Shown here in pieces: positions 32,017 to 42,928 of a stretch of 42,928 nt of DNA. Source of the stretch: Vitrella brassicaformis (Eukaryota > Sar > Vitrellaceae); contig CDMY01000461.1 of the NCBI GenBank assembly GCA_001179505.1, positions 26,622 through 69,549 on the forward strand, given 5' to 3'. The notes below the pieces were generated by a model. That model was not told the origin of the DNA and ran no database searches. It was given only the letters and a program-made list of their open reading frames with translations. Numbering within the stretch: the first letter of the stretch is position 1; each line of letters opens with the position of its first letter. A program made the translations under genes and the position numbers.

Positions 32017-33360
32017 TCACCCTCCCGCAGAGGTCTTCACAGCTTCGCCAGTGGCGCCAGCAGCCACAGGCGCACTCTTGGCTGCAAAGGAAGGGGTGGG
32101 GTCGGCCACGAGCGCCTCTAACTCGCGAACTACTCCCTCCCAATCTGTACCTGCACAGCCACAACGAACGATGAGAGAAGTGGTGGGAGTGGCGTGGATG
32201 TGTGTGGAGCGCGTGTGTCTGCTCTTACATCTGACTGTGTTGGGGTGCGAGAGGTCTGCCTTCTGGTTCCAGCCATAGGATTTATCCAGATCAAACAAGA
32301 TAGCCTGCACACACAGAGACAGAGGGAGAATGGGTGCAAGCCAGGGCGACACAGTCGTGTATCCCGTACGCACATGCGAACCTTTTGCAGGCAGTGCCTG
32401 GCATCCTCAATGTATGACGGCGCGTCGTCGACCAGCGCGATGGCATTCACCTCCTCACACATCTCGCGCTTCGTCCTGCAGGTAGGCACGCCACACAACA
32501 CACACACCAACACAATGTAGCCCACAACTGGCAGCACACCCACAACGCCTTTGTGCGCACCTTTTCTCTTCGTGTCCGTTGATAGAGAAGTGATTGCCGA
32601 ATAGCACATCCTCAAATACGCCGGGGAAGTGGCGGTCAAGCCAGCGCCTGACCACAAAACGGATGATGCTCAGGTGGAAAGCCGGGTGCTCACGGTCCGC
32701 TGTGTCTGTGCGTGTGTGTGTGTGTGTGTGTGGCCATCTATCTCACATAGATTCCTCTTGTATGGACGTTTGCCTTGACGTGACGACGACTAAGCGGAAT
32801 CGATCTCGCAGCCTGTGGATGCCTTCCACGGCACCTGCAGAAAGGGAATGACGCCACGCCACAGGGGAAACAAACAACAATCATATACGAGTGAGTGGAC
32901 GATGTGACTTGCTGACTTGCTGACCCACCGGGGACAATCTCGAGGTTTCGGAAGTAGTCTGTCTCGAAGAAATCTGCACCCAGCACAGCGCACCACACGC
33001 AGTGCCACACCGCCTGCACCCCTAGTGTCTTTCCCACCCACCGCGCACCATGGACTTTCTTCAGCGTGTCAGCGTATGAGCCGCCCCAGACTTCATAGAA
33101 TAGGTAAGAGTGGAAGTCGGCCACCTGGTAGCTGGTGTGGTAGTGCTTGTTGTGGAAGGCTATCATGCCCTTCAGGAACTGACACAACACCTGCACGGCA
33201 GACAGACAGACAGGCACAACCACGTTGAGTGAATGGAAACACCAGAGGAAGATGGTGTGTTGTGTGTGCTGTGTGTCTGTGCGTCGGCCACTCGTGACAC
33301 CTCGTCCATGTCAATGGCGACGATAGGCTTGTGCAGGCCGTTCATCGCCATGCGGATCAT
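32017..33360 (-). CDS. HAD-superfamily 5'-nucleotidase-like protein, about 8 exons
   Basis: The product resembles the 5'(3')-deoxyribonucleotidase (NT5C) branch of HAD phosphatases. Motif I is IVAIDMDEVLCQFL, with the nucleophile and acid/base aspartates, joined across the first intron. Motif II is FRLVVVTSRQ. WLDRHFPGVFEDVLFGNHF is typical of this branch, and ALVDDAPSYIEDA supplies the motif III acidic pair. Between them YLFYEVWGGSYADTLKKVH and FFETDYFRNLEIVP form a cap-like region. Such enzymes dephosphorylate nucleoside monophosphates; the substrate here is not determinable. Exons: 33360-33301, 33190-33049, 32973-32929, from 32834, to 32561, 32475-32382, 32304-32229 and 32150-32017. The junction between the exon starting at 32834 and the next (about 32768 to 32706) could not be phased with canonical signals. 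Confidence 0.82.
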
Positions 33361-33562
33361 CAACCAAATGACGTCAACAAGCAATCTTCTCCTAACGAGA
33401 TTCACTCTTCAAGAACTCTCCTGCCGCCTGGCCTGCTGTCTGGACTGCGAGCTTGGCTGAGAATGTGCGATCCGGGGAAACCAATTAGGGTTTAGGGTTT
33501 ACTCCTTGGGCCATCTTCCCGCAGAGCTGTGATGCGTACGTGCATGTGCAGATCTTGAAGTG
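33361..33562. promoter_or_regulatory. Bidirectional promoter region with telomere-like repeat
   Basis: 202 bp separate the nucleotidase ATG (minus) from the acyltransferase ATG (plus). The region contains TTAGGGTTTAGGGTTTA at 33485-33501, which on the minus strand carries two AAACCCTAA telo-box motifs. In plants such boxes bind Myb/TRB-type factors in promoters; that role here is inference. Confidence 0.5.
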
Positions 33563-35962
33563 ATGCATTTTGCTGTGCCAACCGGAAGCCTTCACTTCGT
33601 GACCTCATCCGCGCCCTTGAGCCACCTGCTGACCAAGCTCGGCCCTCTCTCCCATGCCCTCGCCTCCCAGCCCTCACCAGGACACCAGCCAGCATCCCCT
33701 GCTGCTGCTCCGGCCACTTGTTTCTCCTCATTTCGGCTGTTGACTCATCATTACAGCCATGTGCAGTCGGCTCTCTGTGACCGCTTTGGCGCGTCGCGGT
33801 CATTACATAGCCCGGTGTTATGGCCGCTGGGTGGAGGGAAGGGCTTGGTTGATGCGTGGCGGGCCGCCCTCTGTCGATATGGTGATGCCGGTGCGTCAGC
33901 AGCTGCGTGTACAGCCCTTCAGCAGCAGCAGCGGACGGCCGCCCTGCTGTTGCTTTCCCCCTCCTTCTCGCCTCAGCTGATGCGGCCTGCCTTCCCGCTG
34001 CTGCTGTGGAGTCGTCCGCTATTTTTCCCCTTGTCGATGCTCTCTCTGCACATGAGTGCCTTCCCCCCTACCGTTGTCCAATGCCAAGACGACTCGGCGG
34101 CTCCACCCACTGAGAGCCAGCACCAGCGTCACCATGCCGACACACACACACAACCGGCCAGCAGCGAGCAGGAGTCTGCACACGCCCACACCCCCTCCCC
34201 CTCCCCCTCTCCATCTCTCTCTCCCCTTTCGCCCATTCTTTGGCGGCGGCTGTCGTCGAGCAAGTGGTTCGGCAGACACGCACCCCCCTGTGTGTGTGAG
34301 GAGATGAAAGTGCGGGACGATGAGAGCGACCGTTCGACGGTGGTGTCTGAGGGCATGAGTGAGGTGATTGAGGACGCCGTGCTGGTGCCCGACCGGATGG
34401 CGGGCGACTGGGAGGATGAGGTGCCCGCGGGAGCCACCGTCGTGTACAGGAAGGAGAAAGACGAGGGACCCCTGGGGCAGGCCCTCGGGTAAGGAGAGGA
34501 GCTTCTGCTCGCTGGTCCGCTCCCTGTGCCCATTCTCTCCCCCCCTTCTCTCTGTGTCTGTGTGTGGTTCGACCAGGTTCGTTGCGTGGGTGTTGTTTCT
34601 CGCCTCGTACATCGTGGGTGCGACCATCCTGCCCCTGGCGGCCTTCACGGCCATAGCGCACCATGCGTGGGGGGCGGCGACGGCACTGACGGCGCTGCTG
34701 TTGTTCCCTTTCCTGCCCGTGTCGACGTGGATCGCCAGCCTGCCCTTCACTGTGTGGGGGCTCGACGAGCTGCACTGGGCCTGCCTGGGGCTGCTCAGAC
34801 AGGCCCGACACTGGACAGGACCTGGTGAGTGAGTGAGTGAGCACAGACACACCACACAGTGGCATCTCCTCTGGCGTGTGTGCGTGTGTGTTGTGTGCAG
34901 GCAGCGGAGTGGTGTATGAGGATTTGGCTGCGGTTCAGAGTGCGGGCAAGGACGGCAAACCGCCCACAGTCATCTGCTGCCACCCACACGGCATATTCGC
35001 TGCGGTATGGCCACACACACACACTCACACACACGCACGGAGGAACACGCAGCGACGGCGTGTGTGCGGTGTCTGTGTGTGTGTCTGTCAGGGTGTTGTG
35101 GTGCTGACTTCCAACGGGGATCTGAGCGGTCTGAAGGCGCGGACCATCACCTCATCGTTTCTCTACTACTTCGCCCCCACACTCAGGTACGCACACACTC
35201 ACACACACGCGCGCGCACGACGGAGCAACCAAATGAGCGTGTGTCGTGCGTGATGCATGTGATGCGTGTTGTATCAACGAATGTATCAAGGATCTTCCTG
35301 GCTCCCGCGGGTGTGCTCGGTGCGGCGAGAAAAGAGGACTTCACCAACTACATGAAGGTACCTACCTGCATGGCATGGGTCGCTCTTCGTGTGACGGCAC
35401 ACGTCATGCGCTTGTGTGTGTGTGTGTGTGTATTTAGCGTGGTGAGAACATGACTATGGTTCCTGGTGGCTTCCACGAGGCGACCATCTCCTGCCCACAC
35501 AAAGACAGAGTCTACCTCAGAAAGCGAAAAGGTTAGTGGGAGGGAGAGAGAGAGGGAAAGGCAGGTACCACATCACGCAACACAGCACACAGCTCACAAA
35601 TCGTCTGGACGTCCGTCGTGTGTGCAGGGTTTGTCAAGTACGCCCTGCAGCACGGGTATGCCCTCACCCCCGTCTACACCTTCGGCGAGTGCGACACATT
35701 CAGCAACGTACAGGTATGTGAGTATGTGAGCAGAGCAAGCAGCAAGACGCGACGCACAGCCAGACAGACAGACACACACCATAACATGAATGGCTGTGTG
35801 TGTGTGCATGGGTCTATCTGTTGTGGATGAAGGGTGGGTGGAAGTGGCGGTTTGCGCTCAACAGCTTCGGCGTCCCCACAGTGCTCTTCTGGGGCGTCCC
35901 CTTCGCACCACTACTACCACGCAGGTCACTCACAAATACCACTACAGTGGTGCGCACCCATC

Positions 35963-35996
<34 letters not shown>

Positions 35997-36455
35997 GTCT
36001 GTCTGTCTGTCTGTCTCTCTGTCTCTCTGTATGTGCAATATGTGCAGAGTGCCGATGTTGGTAGTGGTTGGGAAGCCTTTGCAGCTGCCGTGCATCCCCA
36101 CCCCCACCCGCGACGAGGTGGCCGAGTACCACGAGAAGTACATCCACCACCTCCAGAAGCTCTACGACAAATTCGCACCACTCTACTACGGACACATACA
36201 GGTACACGACACGCATCATCCTATGACATTCCGGACACTCCCCGCCCGCCCCACCAATGTGCTGTGTGTGTGTGTGTGTGTGTGTCCATCCCCCAGCCGC
36301 GTGCCAACGTTGAGTCAGGGGCGGAGCACCTGCCGCAGGTGTCCAAGAGTGCGTGGAAGCCCGACGATGAGGGCGGCGGCCAGGGGGTGGCCCCCAGAAG
36401 CAACGGCGCCAGTACCAAGTGGGAGAGAGCCCTGCCCACACTCGAGGTGTGGTAG
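33563..36455 (+). CDS. DGAT2-family acyltransferase, 10 exons
   Basis: From exon 2 on this is a typical DGAT2/MGAT-family enzyme. These endoplasmic-reticulum proteins move acyl groups from acyl-CoA to diacylglycerol or related alcohols, making storage lipid. A hydrophobic pair (FVAWVLFLASYIVGATILPL and AATALTALLLFPFLPV) precedes the catalytic VICCHPHGIFAAGVV. The family motifs MTMVPGGFHEA, GFVKYALQHGYALTPVYTFG, NSFGVPTVLFWGVPFAPLLP and VVVGKPLQLPCIPTPTRDEV follow, ending with YHEKYIHHLQKLYDKF. Exons are 33563-34488, 34577-34824, 34901-35004, 35092-35186, 35291-35357, 35438-35531, 35628-35713, 35833-35924, 36048-36201 and 36297-36455; they sum to 674 codons. Exon 1 adds about 310 residues of low-complexity sequence not found in typical DGAT2, so translation may start later, for instance at MKVRDDESD (34304). 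Confidence 0.93.
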
Positions 36456-37150
36456 CTAGTGCTGCAGACTGGGCAGACAGACAGCAGGCGGCCCCCTGGT
36501 TTTTTCGATGTGCAGAGGGAGGGATGTTTGTCATGACTCTTTTTCGGTTTTTCTGGTGGTTTCTGACCGAGTGGTGAGTGGGCGGTTTTTGCTGGTGTGT
36601 GCGGTGCGTACACGGTTGTGTGTGCGTGGAATGGACGACAAGAAGCATGGCAGTTTTTTGATGTGCGAGCGTCGTGGAGAGTGAGTGAGTCGGCCGGCTG
36701 CTCGGCCAATTGGTGTGAAATCTGGAGGCTGCTGTGTGTTGCAGCGATGGGTGGTGACGCTTAGACAGTCTTCGCAATCACGAGCACTGTCTGCACGTCA
36801 CCATGGGCTGCTGCAACACACGACAGCCTCCAAACAGCCAATCGAATGAGACTGAGTGAATTGTCGATGAGGGATGGCATGTGTACTGCCTTTCCTGTGC
36901 ATTGAGTGAGGTGAGTGTCCGTTGTCTGTCTGTCTGTCTGTCTTGTCTGTCTGTCTGTCTGGCGTGGCTTTCCATGCCCCAGCATTAGTCACCTGGTAAC
37001 CTTTCAGACGGTCACCAAGCGGCTGTTGTTGAGGTTTGGACAGCCTCGTCAGCGAGAGACAGGCCCACACGCCAAAGACGAGAGCAAAGATTCTCTGTTA
37101 TCTTCCTTCCTGTCTATTCACACGCATTCGCATCGATAGCATCGACGGTT
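36456..37150. other. Convergent intergenic region, possibly with 3' exons of the FAST-like gene
   Basis: A (CTGT)n tract lies at 36923-36960. On the minus strand LSKPQQQPLGDRLKGYQ (about 37050-36995) and AAHGDVQTVLVIAKTV followed by a stop (about 36810-36761) could be terminal exons of the gene upstream on that strand. This is not established. Confidence 0.35.
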
Positions 37151-40100
37151 GTCTTATGTACCCATTGCCTCCATTGGTGCACCCACGCACATGTCAACCA
37201 CATACACAGATATGCACGCCTCGCTCTGCACACGCTGCTGCTGAACGCCCCCACCCCTACCACCACCACCGCCACCAAGCACCCGTGCAATAGTGTCGCG
37301 CACATCGAGCTGAAACTTCGATGGCGGGCTGGACGGCCGCCTCTCGGCCCTTCCTAGACGGTTCTGGCTCCACTCAGCCACACGCCTCACATGCTCCAGT
37401 GTCCTCAGTGGCAGGCCGGGGAGGGCAGGCAGCACACAGTGCCCTGCTGTCAGAGCCTGAGACTCCAGACACAATAATGCGCCATCACCGCTGCCCACAT
37501 CGTCACCAGGAGCATGTTCAACGCCCTCAATGCCCCTAGCCACACACGAGAAGAGCGTCGCGACCGGCAGGAGCAACAGAGGCTGACCAGTAGCAGCAGC
37601 AGCGGGCGAATGTGAAGAAGCTAGAATCACCGATGAGGAGTAGAGCAGCAGGGCAGCCGTCTGGAAGTCCTCGTTGCCCATTGCCGAGCGATCTAGGGCC
37701 TCTGTGACCTTGGATATCAGTTCCACCATCCTCACCTCCACGGAATGGCCACCTCCAAATACGTGGGGCCACATGTCCAGACGTACCAGTCCTGACATTG
37801 TCTCCGTGAGGCGGCTCGGCTCGGAGATGTAGATGTGCCCATCAGCATCCCTGGGGTGGTGCAGCAGCAGTGCGAGAGCCTTCATCAGCTGCTCGGCTCT
37901 CACGCCTGATGTCGGGGGGTGCAGACACACACACGTAAATCGAATGCGTGTATAGATCATCTGACCACCTTTCTTGCTTTATCAGGCACCCAGCTACCTG
38001 TGCAAGCAGCGGCGGTGAGCTGGCTCCGCACACACCCTTCCAGGACACCCACAGGCACGTCCACAGCAGCCGTGCTCCCAGCCACATCTCCCATCGTCCG
38101 GCCGAGCCCACCCCTGGGGTCGATTTTGTGCATGAATATGGCGATAAGGCCCTCCAGCAATCCAGACGGGGCGTCGATGCTGACCGTCGACCGACCCCAC
38201 GTGTCATCGGGACACAGGTAGGCGTCGTTCTGGCCCACATTGAGCAAAGGGTGCACCATCTACACACACACACACACACACACAGAGACAGACAGACAGA
38301 GAGAGAGAGCATCACAGCGTCAAAACATTCCCTTGTCGCTCCGTATGCACACCCACCATGGCTTTCCAGCAGGATGCAGCAGCTGATATCTCGGTGAAGG
38401 AGATTGACGCTACACCGTGCCCGCTGCGGTTGCACCAGTGTGTGAGCCGTGCGATGAGCACGTCGGCAGCCGCCCTGACGGCCAGTGGGGGCGCAAGAAG
38501 GGGCGGGGCTGTGAGGACCGTCAGCAGGGTAAAGAAGAACAGGGTGGAGGGGAAGCTCTCGTGACGCGCTGACAAGCAGAGCAGGCATGGTGGGAGAGGC
38601 GCTGTCATGGCAATGTGAACTCTTGTGGCCTTGGGTACCTCTGAAGGCCGACAAGAGTTCGTCAAAGAGCTCTTTCGCCTCGACGGATGAAAAGTGCCCC
38701 GATGATACCGCCCTTCCCAACCAACCAACCAACAAACCATCGAGCATGCCTCCCCTGTTGTGTCATTTCCTTACTTCATGGTCCAGCAGATGTCTGCAGC
38801 CGTCCACAGCTCATCGGACGGCGCCGCTGTCTCGTCACGCTCCCCCTCCTTCTCATGCAGGCCAGACGCGCCGCCGTCAAGGAGTGCTGATTTGCGTCTG
38901 GTGTGGAGGAAGTTGATGACCTCATGGCACACACGCTCGTTGAGGGGCGACGCACGGTGCACCCGGCCGTTGACATACGCACTGCAGCCAGTGTGTCCAG
39001 AGAACAGGTCAACAGACATGGCTGTGTACAAGTGGGGTTTCCTCCCTACCTGAGGAGGGTGGTGAGCTCTCGGATCGGCAGATCCACATCTGTCAGCGAG
39101 GCCCTGAAAAAACAACCCAAGGCACCAAGCCGGGCAAGTACCCGATGGATGGATGGATGTCCTTACTTCTTGAGAACAGGGAGGATGCCGCCAGACGCCT
39201 GGTCGAAGAATCCCCGCATCGCCTCCGGCAGATCACCCCTGCCACTGGCATACGTGTGCAGCAGGTACACCTGCAACACACACAGCCACATCACACCACC
39301 CTGCACCCTGATGCCCTCCCTCCTCATTGCATACCGTCAGGCGTGGAGGGAAGTCATTCCGACGAATATGCGCCACCACTCTCTCTTGAACAGCCAATAT
39401 CGCCCATTCCGCCTCCTCAGTGAAGCCCGGATGGGAAGACGCCAGCAAGCCAGTGCTGTGCTGTCCGTCAGCCGTGGCCACGTCGGTCGCTGCGTTGCCG
39501 AGCTGCCCATTTCGCCACTTGAGCAGCAGGGTCAGCATGGTGAACAGATCCAGAGGCTTCAGCCGATCCAAAGTCTCTGAGGAATGGACGGAGGGAATGA
39601 TGAATGGAAGGCATTCACGAGTGTGGCCAACCAACCGACCAGGGACGGACCTTTGCTGAGCAGGTGCCTTGGCAGGGCGTTGAGAAGGCTCTGTGAGGGG
39701 CACCGTCCCAGCCTCATGGACGCGTTGCAGTAGTTGGCCAGTGCCTGGGGCGTGAAAGTCGGGAGCATCTCGGCCACACGATGGTCCAGCAACCCGAAAA
39801 CCTCAGGATCTCTGAGAACAGACGACAGCAACACAGATCAAGGACGATAGACGTGGCGCGTGCTTTAGGGAAGGCTGTCAACTGACCCACCTGATTCGCA
39901 TCTTTAGCAAGGCGTTTGCGAGATTGGCGAGGTCGACGGCCTCGAACTCGCCATCAGCGGCCTTCTGTCGCACGAGAGGCATCAACCGACCCACCAGCTC
40001 GGACCCGGTCGGCCTGCCATCCATCACACATCACACAAAGGGACAGCATGACAGCCTGAGGCTCTCCTTCTATTTGTTGTCTTTTCTGTGTCACCCACCC

Positions 40101-41133
40101 GAGGTCCATCTTAGAGAGTGCGAGTGCGATAGCCGCCAGGTCCTTGGCGTTCATCTGCTGCCCACCCAAAGACCTGGGCGACGTCACCTGGGCAATCAGC
40201 TGGCTCAGCAACACGGGCGATCGATGCTGAGCACCCAAACACTGACATGAACAAAAGACAGACAGAAGGCAATATCGAGCAAAAGTGGTTGGTTGGAGAG
40301 TGGCTGCTTCGCTCGCTCACACTTGCAAGGATGGCCAGCTCTCGTGGGAACAGCTCCCCTATGCCGCCCGTCCTCTCCAGGTAGCTCAGCACAGCTTTCT
40401 TAAGAGAATCATGGGGATGCTTCAGCCGGTCATACGAGTGCAGCAGCGACACCCATTCAGGCGCACTCAGCTGCTGCTGCCGTCCACCCTCTCCACTCTC
40501 GCCAGCAAGAAGCCGCACAAACAAGGCAGCCGACTCGTTCAAGAGGTTGGGGTCACGGACGTTGGTCACAGCGAACCATCCCAGCGTCTTGGCGAGCAGC
40601 TGTGGCGGGAAGAGGCTAAGTTGGCGCACGATGGATGCTGCCATGGACTTGAGGAGTGAGGTGCGGGGGTGGTGCAGCTGGGGCAGGGACATCTGCCCGA
40701 TCGCGGACACGGTGATGCCGAGATCGGCTGGGCGCATCCGACTCTGCTGAGAGGCCATGGCCTGCACAACAGGAAAAGGCAACAAACAGACAGACACCAT
40801 CGCTTTCGTGAAGGCAGGCAGCCCTCTGTGTGAGTGTGTGTATCTCGCTCTGTCGCTCTCTCCCTCGTCAGTGACCTGTAGTGCTTTGTTCCAGAATGCG
40901 GGATCTCTGACCATTTTCTGCTGCCACAGGTCACACGCCTTGACGCCCATCTCGTGCGGCGGCAGTGTCAGGAACTGCTGCAGATGAACACGCAGGCGGC
41001 CGCTGGCTGTGTCGGCACCGACATTCTCATCTCCTTCTGCACTGAAATGCCGCTGCTGACGCACTGCGGCAGCTGATGCTCGCCTCGCAGGCTTCGACAG
41101 CCGTCTTGGTGTGACGGCGGGAGGCCGATTCAT
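37151..41133 (-). CDS. FAST/RAP-like helical-repeat protein, probably organellar, more than 10 exons
   Basis: The start MNRPPAVTPRRLSKPARRAS is Arg/Ala/Ser-rich without acids, as in a mitochondrial presequence. The body is built of degenerate helical repeats of the kind seen in FAST-kinase-domain and RAP proteins of alveolates: DLGITVSAIGQMSL, DLAAIALALSKMDLG, DLANLANALLKMRI and ALANYCNASMRLG. Such proteins bind organellar RNA, including fragmented mitochondrial rRNA in apicomplexans. Clear exons run 41133-40876, 40761-40321, 40241-40099, 40013-39891, 39811-39651, 39576-39335, 39270-39167, 39103-39050 and 38981-38775, all in phase. Exons between 38720 and 38360 are uncertain. Further exons lie near 38260-37999 and 37915-37151. 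The last part (SKFQLDVRDTIARVLG, then ISVYVVDMCV) resembles the segment just before a RAP domain, but no RAP domain is visible before the stop. Confidence 0.78.
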
Positions 41134-41395
41134 GAGTCAGATCAAGAGTCAGCAAGGATCTACACAGGATCTACACGCCAGATGGAGCTCTTCTCGTGGC
41201 TTTCTGGAGGTGCAGCAGCGGTTTCAGGCAGCACCCTAGAAATTCTGCGAGCTAAGAGAACCTCATCACCTGTGGAAAGCGGCAACAGCGACCCTCACCA
41301 CCACCATGTGAATGCCGCATTGTCGCTTTGTGACCAGCTCCCGCTGAGTGAGGCGGCATGACGTAGCATAGCGGACTAGTAGTGATATCACCGAT
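41134..41395. promoter_or_regulatory. Bidirectional promoter region
   Basis: 262 bp separate the start codons of the FAST-like gene (minus) and the last gene (plus). The decamer GGATCTACAC occurs twice, at 41156-41165 and 41168-41177. No TATA box is obvious. Confidence 0.45.
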
Positions 41396-42928
41396 ATGGA
41401 GTGCGTGTCGCCCGAGCCGAACATTCGGCGGGGCGAGCCCACGACGCCGCCCAGCCGCCGTGATCCCAAGCGGATGTATGAGCTCGAAAACTGCGCCCCG
41501 AAGAAGACCAAGAACCGCTCTCGCGCACTGCACCCCTTCGCCACACCCGCCCCGTCTCGTTCGAACCCCTTCGGCTTTGCAGCCTTCTCGGGCGGTCCAG
41601 CAGCAGCGTCGGCGGGCCAGTTTTTGATGCGTCGTGTTAGTGTTGGTGGAGAGGGTGGGGTCGTGGGCGGTGCGACGGGGTACTCGCGGCTTCCCAATCC
41701 TGGTGGCGTGGCGGCTGCTGCGGCAGCTGCAGCTGCTGCCGCTGCCCCTATGGCACAGTCTCCGCAGCGAGCAGTACCGCAGGCTAACAAACGAACTCAT
41801 GATGTGAGCGGAAGGAGCACAACGGGACGGGCCACCACTGTCTGTCTTTCGTCACATCTGCTGTGTGTGGGTGCGTTGGTTGGGTGTTCATGTTTGTGTC
41901 AGAACTTCATGAGCCACCCGTACGAGCGTCAGTTGGAGTGCAACCCTGCCCGCAGTTTCATGTCGCGCATCCACCAGGTGGCGCCGGAGGGACCGCCGCC
42001 ACCCACAGGCCTCGAGGCCATGGACGGTGTTTCGGAGCGGGGCCACAATCCCGCCAACCCTGCATACCAACCCAAGAAGGCCATGCGCCGTCATGAGGTG
42101 GGTGATGAAGGACGGAGGGAAGGAGGGAGGGAGTCATGCATACGTGAGAGAACCTCATCCCTTGCTGTGTGTCTTGTGGTGTGTGTGTGTGTGTGTGTAT
42201 GTACAGGGCAACTGTGCCGTCGAGAACCGTGGTCCGTTCGCGCCGGTTGCGCCCATGTTTCCCGCCAGCCCGTCCGCCGCCCGCCGCCTGTCAAAGTCAC
42301 CCAACATGTCCAAGGTGCACCGTGAGATGAACCGCCTGGGCATCCTCTCACGGAAGCGCACCAAGCCCTCGAGTGCATCGCGCCTCCTGCAGCCTGGCAA
42401 CGGCGGCAGTGGCAGCGGGATGGAGGTGGAGCAGCCGGGCAGCGGTGCGGGTGCCATGATGGACCTCACGGACCATGGCGCCAGCCAGGGGGGAGAGGGG
42501 GGGCAGAGGCACGGCAACGGGGGGACGGTGGTGGGTAGCGTGTTTGGGGCTGGTGTGGTGCCGGCCATCGGCAGCCTGGCGCAGCCGTTCGGCGCTGCTC
42601 CTGCTCCTACTGCCGTTGGCGTTGGTGCTCCTCCCGTGCCGGTCTTTGGCGTGCCCCGTGTGGCGGATGGCCAGACGACCCCTCCCCGCCAGCAGGCGGC
42701 TGTGGGTGCGGCTGTGGGTGTGGGTGTGGGCGGTCGTCCCCCCCGCCCCCCCACCAACCGGCGGGGACCCAACCGGCCGCGCACGAGGGCCCAGCACGCA
42801 CTTGAGGCCGCGGCACAGAAGGTCGCCAACAACCCATTCATCCCTCCCTCGCCGTCACGACGGGTCAGTGCAGATGGCAGACACAACACAGACACAGACA
42901 GTGACAGTCGGGGGGGGGGGGGGGGGGG
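41396..42928 (+). CDS. Low-complexity protein with scattered FG dipeptides, 5' part only
   Basis: Exons 41396-41803, 41903-42097 and 42207 onward join in frame; a possible donor follows CGACGG at 42863. The protein starts MECVSPEPNIRRGE. It has a basic patch (PKRMYELENCAPKKTKNRSR), an Ala run of 12 or more (41708-41750), a better-conserved-looking block (NFMSHPYERQLECNPARSF, MSRIHQVAPEG) and a Gly/Val/Pro-rich tail. FG dipeptides (NPFGF, VFGAG, PFGAAP, VFGVP) recall FG nucleoporins but are too few to assign it. I recognise no family. The gene is cut off by the end of the window. Confidence 0.65.
42910..42928. repeat. Poly-G run at the sequence end
   Basis: The last 19 bases are all G, directly after a GACA-rich stretch. 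A homopolymer at the exact end suggests an assembly or gap edge rather than biology. Confidence 0.8.

Noticed and set aside
41396-42928. Assignment of the last gene as an FG nucleoporin
   Set aside because: Only a handful of FG dipeptides are present, and the conserved-looking block matches no nucleoporin domain I know.

Overview
This is nuclear DNA of a GC-rich, intron-dense eukaryote, most likely an alveolate protist; a chromerid such as Vitrella is my guess, made without any database search. The grounds are: genes with up to 23 exons; short introns (about 50-150 nt, some longer) full of CA, TG, GACA and TGTC tracts; TTTAGGG-type telomere-like motifs; and the gene set (UNC-50, isopeptidase T, a DGAT2-type acyltransferase, a mitochondrial FAST/RAP-like repeat protein, a PAN-like secreted protein). 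No bacterial operon, insertion sequence, CRISPR array or tRNA was seen.

Layout. Positions 1-1000 hold only simple repeats and short spurious frames. A BTB-domain gene (1008-2262, minus) lies head to head with a 15-exon terminal nucleotidyltransferase of the TUTase family (2753-7779, plus). A long cysteine-rich secreted protein with PAN-like modules follows (8426-13967, plus). A hemerythrin-like gene (14309-15616, minus) faces an UNC-50 homologue (15692-16564, plus) across only 75 bp. Two minus-strand genes follow: an unrecognised and partly unresolved one (about 17264-18969), and a coiled-coil protein whose UBA domains match those of the isopeptidase T gene (about 19010-20507). An acidic zinc-finger protein (21342-22375, minus) faces a cytochrome b5-domain protein (22491-23732, plus).

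Isopeptidase T (USP5/13 type, 23 exons, 24237-29239, plus) and a small secreted fasciclin-domain protein (29796-30486, plus) come next. After 1.5 kb of non-coding DNA that holds three tandem stem-loops, a HAD-type nucleotidase (32017-33360, minus) faces a DGAT2-family acyltransferase (33563-36455, plus). A large FAST/RAP-like, probably organellar, RNA-metabolism protein (about 37151-41133, minus) faces the 5' part of a low-complexity protein (41396 to the window end, plus).

Exon boundaries were placed by hand from GT-AG signals and reading phase. For the BTB, TUTase, hemerythrin-like, zinc-finger, cytochrome b5, isopeptidase T, fasciclin and DGAT2 genes, the summed exons form one continuous frame. 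The genes do not form a pathway. Two are linked by ubiquitin (isopeptidase T and its UBA-sharing neighbour), and one pair of promoters is extremely compact. The most notable signals are intron architecture (CA-rich 5' ends, TG-rich 3' ends), an inverted copy of UBA exons with their introns, three stem-loops with an apparent compensatory change, and two GC-AG introns in one gene.
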